Position numbers and translations under genes: made by a program. The notes under the pieces are model-generated. The model was given only the letters and a program-made list of their open reading frames with translations. It made no database searches and was not told the origin of the DNA. Shown piece by piece: positions 60,073 to 64,000 of a stretch of DNA of 64,000 nt (its first letter is position 1; each line of letters begins with the position of its first letter). This DNA comes from Owenia fusiformis (taxonomy: Eukaryota; Annelida; Polychaeta; Sabellida; Oweniidae), in the NCBI GenBank assembly GCA_903813345.2, contig CAIIXF020000005.1, positions 27,903,375-27,967,374 on the forward strand, in the 5' to 3' direction.

Positions 60073-61075
60073 TCAATCATGTGTTACTCCTTTAGCGATA
60101 TACACTAATTTTCGAACTTTGTCGATGTCTGTTATTTTTCTTTGGAACTCTGGTGGGCTTATGCTAGCCCCCATGGCTACTGCAGTGTTTCTATATGACA
60201 TGTTTGAGGGGATTGTCGATCTGGCAGAGCAGTGGAATTCTTTGGCACCAGTTCCATCAAGAATTCGTTGCAGATTTCGCTCATTAATACCACCACCTGG
60301 CATCACTATGATTCTTTCTTTAGCCTAGAATTTAAGTTCACTAGTTGCATTTCCTACAGTATAATCACCATTTATTGGCAAAGATCAAAATATAAACGCT
60401 AATGACACAAGTTTCCATTATAAAAATATTGTTATACTTACAATATCTACCATGTTCTTTATGACAGGTACGCCCTCTAAAGCAGAATTTTCTAGTCCAC
60501 TAGTAAGTACTCTCTCACAACCAAGCTGTATTATAGTTTCTAAAGCAGTCTCGTATCGTTTACACATGTCGATTGCTGAAGAAGTGTTTCAATTCATTTC
60601 ACGAGAGTGTTTTTATTTTCAATAATTACTTTCAATAATTTTGTGGTATTGTATATTTTCAATTGTTTATCTTTCAAAATCATTCCTTAATCTCAATTAT
60701 TTCATATTTAAAACTGAACATTTTTCTATTCTAATGAACTTGGACTCCCCTGCATCTTTAATCCTTAATTCACCAATGACCACATATGTCAAATCTTTTC
60801 TCAGGTATCAAATTTGAAATCATAAGAGACAAGCAAAAGATGTTTATCAAAAATGGGTTCCAACATAAAGATTACATATATTTAAAGGCGCATGAGTGAC
60901 CAGTGTAGACGCATTCAACAATTATTTTCGATTATAAAGTGGCATCATATGCCAACGAAAATATATGAAATGAAAAATGATAGTTTAATGTGAAGGTTAC
61001 ACGAGGCCTTACAAAGTTCTTTAGAATAGATATTCTTACCTCTGTGAAATGTAACTGGACGGGGTCGACACAAGC
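60073..61075 (-). CDS. cutC: CutC copper homeostasis protein homologue, 3' exons only
   Basis: Three joined exons on the - strand: 61040-61075, 60442-60575 and 60073-60324 (stop TGA at 60073-60075). Phases agree and all introns are GT-AG. The joined protein runs CLCRPRPVTFHRAIDMCKRY, then RVLTSGLENSALEGVPVIKN, then IIVMPGGGINERNLQRIL and AKEFHCSAR. These are the classic CutC signatures (RPxxVTFHRAxDM, RVLTSGxxxxALEG, PGGGxN, HxSAR) of the second half of its TIM barrel. CutC proteins are cytosolic, about 250-270 aa, and linked to copper handling; the reaction is not established. Only about 140 aa are here. No N-terminal exon (MEVCVDS.. or IRPRGGDF-like) is evident between 61076 and the sulfotransferase start at 61860. 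Either the first exons lie beyond the window, with the sulfotransferase in an intron, or the copy is 5'-truncated. The remaining frame is intact, arguing against a long-dead copy. Confidence 0.82.
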
Positions 61076-61859
61076 CTGGAAAATGAAACAAATAATGAAG
61101 AAAATGTAAAGGCTAGGATGATGATGTTTTTCTTTTGAAATCCCGATGTATGATTGAGAGTAGAAAATTATCTTCCGGTAGCTGAAGAAAAAGCATGGGG
61201 TTTAGTGCATAACGTGAAGCAAAGTCTTACCTAAACGAATATGTTAATTAACGGTGTCCAAAATATGTACTTTATAATTTAATCAAGTTCATGTCGCAAG
61301 AATGATCGACCCCCACATTCAAGAATAAAACTTCGCTAAGACAAGCTCAAAATAGGTCACTTTAAAAGAGTGATGAGGAGGCAGATATCCTCTTGATAAA
61401 TCCATTATTTGTATCTTGATTTTTAACATTTAATGAGCCAAAATGACTTAATTTTTTATCGTAACTTTTACCTTTTTGTTTTATAAAAAATAAGGAAAGA
61501 AGAAGATTAGGACTAATATAATTCGTCAACAACAGAATAACCAGAATAACCAGTTACGCCTCAAACAAACATCCTCGTCAAATGCATTTTTCGTTAAACA
61601 CATTTGTATAGTAAAATAAAGATACCTATTCAGAAAATACATATTCTTTGCAAGTTTACAACTAACTGTACAACATGTCCCTGGGGCTAGGCATTATCAT
61701 AAATCCACCATACGTATACAGAGTCTCATTGGCTAGCGATAAGAAACAGTACGACCTTCTTCTGACTATTCACTAACTATAACCAGGCCTATTTAAACCT
61801 CGGGCAGAAAAAATATCATTTAACATAAGTTAACAGATACATGAAAAATTAACTCAACT

Positions 61860-64000
61860 ATGGCTTACATACAAGAAGACGTCAAGAGGCGACACCAACT
61901 ACATTCAGACTATCAGGGAGACTTCAACGAAGATGACGACTATGAAAAGGAAAAGAAGATGAGACGAACTTTCGTTTTTCCCTTTACAAGATTTAGTATT
62001 AAGGGAATAGTACTCTGGATCATAGGATTAGCAGGGATAAGCTTTCGTATGTATCCTAGTCCGTTGTCATTAATTTTACTTCCAAAATTACGATATCATA
62101 TATTTTATGATATGGCACATAGGATGCTACTCTTTAAATCAAGATACGCGTGATTATTAAAACGACAAATTCCATAGTCAAGTCATATTTCATTATTACA
62201 CTAGAAATAATATCTCAGTCTGATACTGGTACTACTTATTGTTCATTGGCTCAACTTTTTGAAGGGAGTTTCTAAAAACATTTATGACATCATTAATTAT
62301 AGTATGTATTTTTGTTTCAGTTGTCAAGCTGATTGTTTATTCCCAGGTATGAAATCTGCAACTTTGCTCTCTTTAAATAACTATGTGGTAAACAAAAACC
62401 TAACTTAACTCACATCATATGGCCTGCTACAATAACCATGTAGTTAATGAACGGGAGGGCTTTCAGAAATACATAGACGTTTTACATGAATACTCGTGCA
62501 AGTTGCCCGACAAGCTTATTTTTGACTAGTATAAATATACTCTTACAAAGGGGACCTTTTCGGGGGCCTTTTATTAGTTAATATTATTTGGTTTTTTAAA
62601 TGGTTCGCCTTTTTAAATGTTGTCTCTTGCGTTGACAATATTAAGTTCTGTATAGTAACTGTAAATAAGAGTAGTATAGGGAAACATTAGGCAATCAAGA
62701 ATACTTTAAACACTTGTAGAATGCAATACTTTTGTATGTTTTAGAAAGTAAACCACTGTAAAAGAGACAATATGCGAAGACTTGAAGACATTCATAGTGA
62801 AAGAATTGAACACCTCCAAAGCATGTGCGAAAAACATGGCTTGTATGATTCAAACAATAACGTCAACCGAGTTGAATTGGCTGAACTTCTCGTAAACAAT
62901 GAACACAAACTCATCATAAGACCGGTCCAACAAATAGGCAGCTCGTTCTGGAAAAGCATTTTGGTGATTCTCGACGGAATTTATACTGATAAAAGTCCAT
63001 TTGATATAAAGAACACAGCAACTGCCAGTAGTTACTCTTTTGTCAGATTAACTGACTATCCAACTGAGGAAGCCAACAGAATGCTGAGGGAATACACAAC
63101 AGTGATGTTCACAAGGGACCCACTATCAAGGATATACTCAGCATATCAGGATCTGTTTGCCTCCATCAACATGAGATATTGGAAAACGTTTGGTGCCAAC
63201 ATCATCAACCTTGTTAGAGAAGATGCTCATGAGAGATCAAAAAAGTATGCCTTTGGTTGTTATTATCGAGGATAGATAGCTTAGTGATAGCTTTTCTTTG
63301 TGGCATTTTTGAACCACTTGATGTGAGTGCATGCCTGTTTTTTCTCATATGACTAGCAAAGATACAGCCATATTTACCCCATGCAAGATATTGCCATCTT
63401 TCATCCTAAAAAGTCACACGTGCAAGATGAGATTTATTTATGACATCACAGGTTTAAAAACATCATCAACATGACAACTGATACACCGTTACTATGAGTA
63501 TCCATGCTCATTCTACAAAATAAGTTGTGACGTCATAACAATCAGACTTTGTTGCCACGCGTAACCAGGTGTTTTCTACAACATTGTTATGACGTCATAA
63601 CAATTGAAAGATGAAGTTCCATTAATTTGAAGCTATTTTTCACTCTGTTTTATCATAAAAAGGTGAAAATATGGCATAATACAGAGTCATATGAGAAAAA
63701 CTTTCTTATACTCGTACCTGTGCAATATCGTCCATTCTTGACTCGCTTTGATAATGTTTCTTTATCTCGTCTGCGACTCGATAAAGAAGAATTATCAAAG
63801 CTCATCAAGAATGGACGATCTTGCACAGGTACTCATATAAGAACCTCTATTTCTTTTCATGCTACATGAGTATACAACTGTTTGGTTTAGCTAGCCTCTA
63901 TAACATTATGAATTATCTAGTTATTCAAGAGACAAAGAGTTGTAATTTTAGGCTCTTCTTTCTTTTTCTCCAGGTGTGGTCATGATGTCACATTTGAAGA
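61860..64000 (+). CDS. Golgi carbohydrate sulfotransferase (CHST/HNK-1 type), 5' part
   Basis: Exons: 61860-62046, 62321-62346, 62745-63244 and 63974 to the window end; phases close and all introns are GT-AG. The first 247 residues show a charged 47-aa cytosolic tail, a signal anchor at about 46-69 (IKGIVLWIIGLAGISFLVKL), a stem, and the PAPS-binding features of the sulfotransferase-2 family: RPVQQIGSSFWK (130-141, 5'-phosphosulfate loop, usually RPKxGxTxWK) and TRDPLSRIYSAY (194-205, 3'-phosphate site). Exon 3 must splice at AAA AA|GTATGC (63245); joined to exon 4 it gives SKKCGHDVTFEE, the conserved CGxxVTFEEF block. Reading through the donor meets a stop 10 codons later. Family members transfer sulfate from PAPS to glycan chains in the Golgi lumen. 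The phosphosulfate loop is non-standard (VQQIGSSF), so the substrate and even activity are open. The C-terminal third lies outside. Confidence 0.88.
63520..63608. repeat. Hairpin with two TGACGTCA sites in a sulfotransferase intron
   Basis: GTTGTGACGTCATAACAAT (TGACGTCA at 63528-63535) and ATTGTTATGACGTCATAACA (63590-63597) pair with each other, enclosing about 50 bp. It resembles the CRE-bearing element at 43 kb. Confidence 0.6.
63715..63832. repeat. 118-bp near-perfect hairpin in a sulfotransferase intron
   Basis: The left arm 63715-63767 (GTACCTGTGCAATATCGTCC, ATTCTTGA, TTTGATAAT, TTCTTTATC) pairs with the right arm 63779-63832 (GATAAAGAA, ATTATCAAA, TCAAGAATGGACGATCTTGC, ACAGGTAC), leaving an 11-nt loop. 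It shares its end word with the hairpin at 24.45 kb. The 80-aa frame across it is a by-product. Confidence 0.85.

Noticed and set aside
60119-60328. 69-codon + strand frame over the CutC exon
   Set aside because: Antisense shadow of the CutC last exon.
61140-61200. Possible further CutC exon on the - strand
   Set aside because: A frame reading roughly LPEDNFLLS after an AG faintly recalls the RPRGGDFxYS motif, but the match is poor, phases do not connect to the next exon and no donor fits.
63245-63275. End of the sulfotransferase at the in-frame stop 63273-63275
   Set aside because: That would leave a protein without the CG-HDVTFEE block; the donor at 63245 and acceptor at 63973 join in phase to restore it.

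Overview
The window looks like nuclear DNA of an invertebrate bilaterian, probably marine. It is AT-rich and gene-poor, its coding sequences are split by GT-AG introns, it carries a biogenic-amine GPCR of the tyramine/octopamine type, and much of the rest is decayed transposable elements, foldback elements and minisatellites. Nothing in it is prokaryotic. I cannot fix the phylum; a lophotrochozoan (mollusc, annelid, brachiopod) or an invertebrate deuterostome would both fit.

Layout. 0-13 kb is mostly transposon debris: a dispersed repeat (about 2.0 kb, with an inverted copy at 10.9 kb), a palindromic MITE (3.0 kb), a 5'-truncated frameshifted LINE reverse transcriptase (3.4-4.4 kb), a 354-bp piggyBac-type MITE flanked by TTAA (4.8 kb), a foldback element with 419-bp arms ending in G-rich tracts (9.8-10.8 kb) and another foldback (12.05-12.66 kb). 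13.8-17.5 kb holds the amine receptor: a complete intronless ORF at 16155-17543, with a possible non-coding 5' exon near 13.8 kb. 17.5-54.6 kb has no gene I can recognise. It holds several inverted-repeat elements, decayed mariner-type transposase pieces, a tRNA-Leu-like segment, and tandem repeats with units of 425, 167, 89, 32 and 47/120 bp.

54.6-64 kb is a compact gene cluster. (1) A 15-exon + strand gene encodes a secreted 505-aa protein of the PhoPQ-activated pathogenicity-related (AprA-like) alpha/beta-hydrolase family; every splice phase closes. (2) On the - strand, converging on it with only 112 bp between the stop codons, are the three 3' exons of a CutC homologue, with no N-terminal exons visible. 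(3) On the + strand is the 5' part of a Golgi carbohydrate sulfotransferase, leaving the window in its fourth exon. No shared pathway for these genes is evident.

Most worth following up: the apparent loss of the nucleophile serine in the AprA-like protein; the headless CutC; a foldback built from two head-to-head 3' halves of mariner-type elements; three perfect TGACGTCA palindromes exactly 42 bp apart; and the foldback family with GGGACGGAGGGGG arms. Exon joins and repeat borders were read by eye; no alignment or database search was possible.
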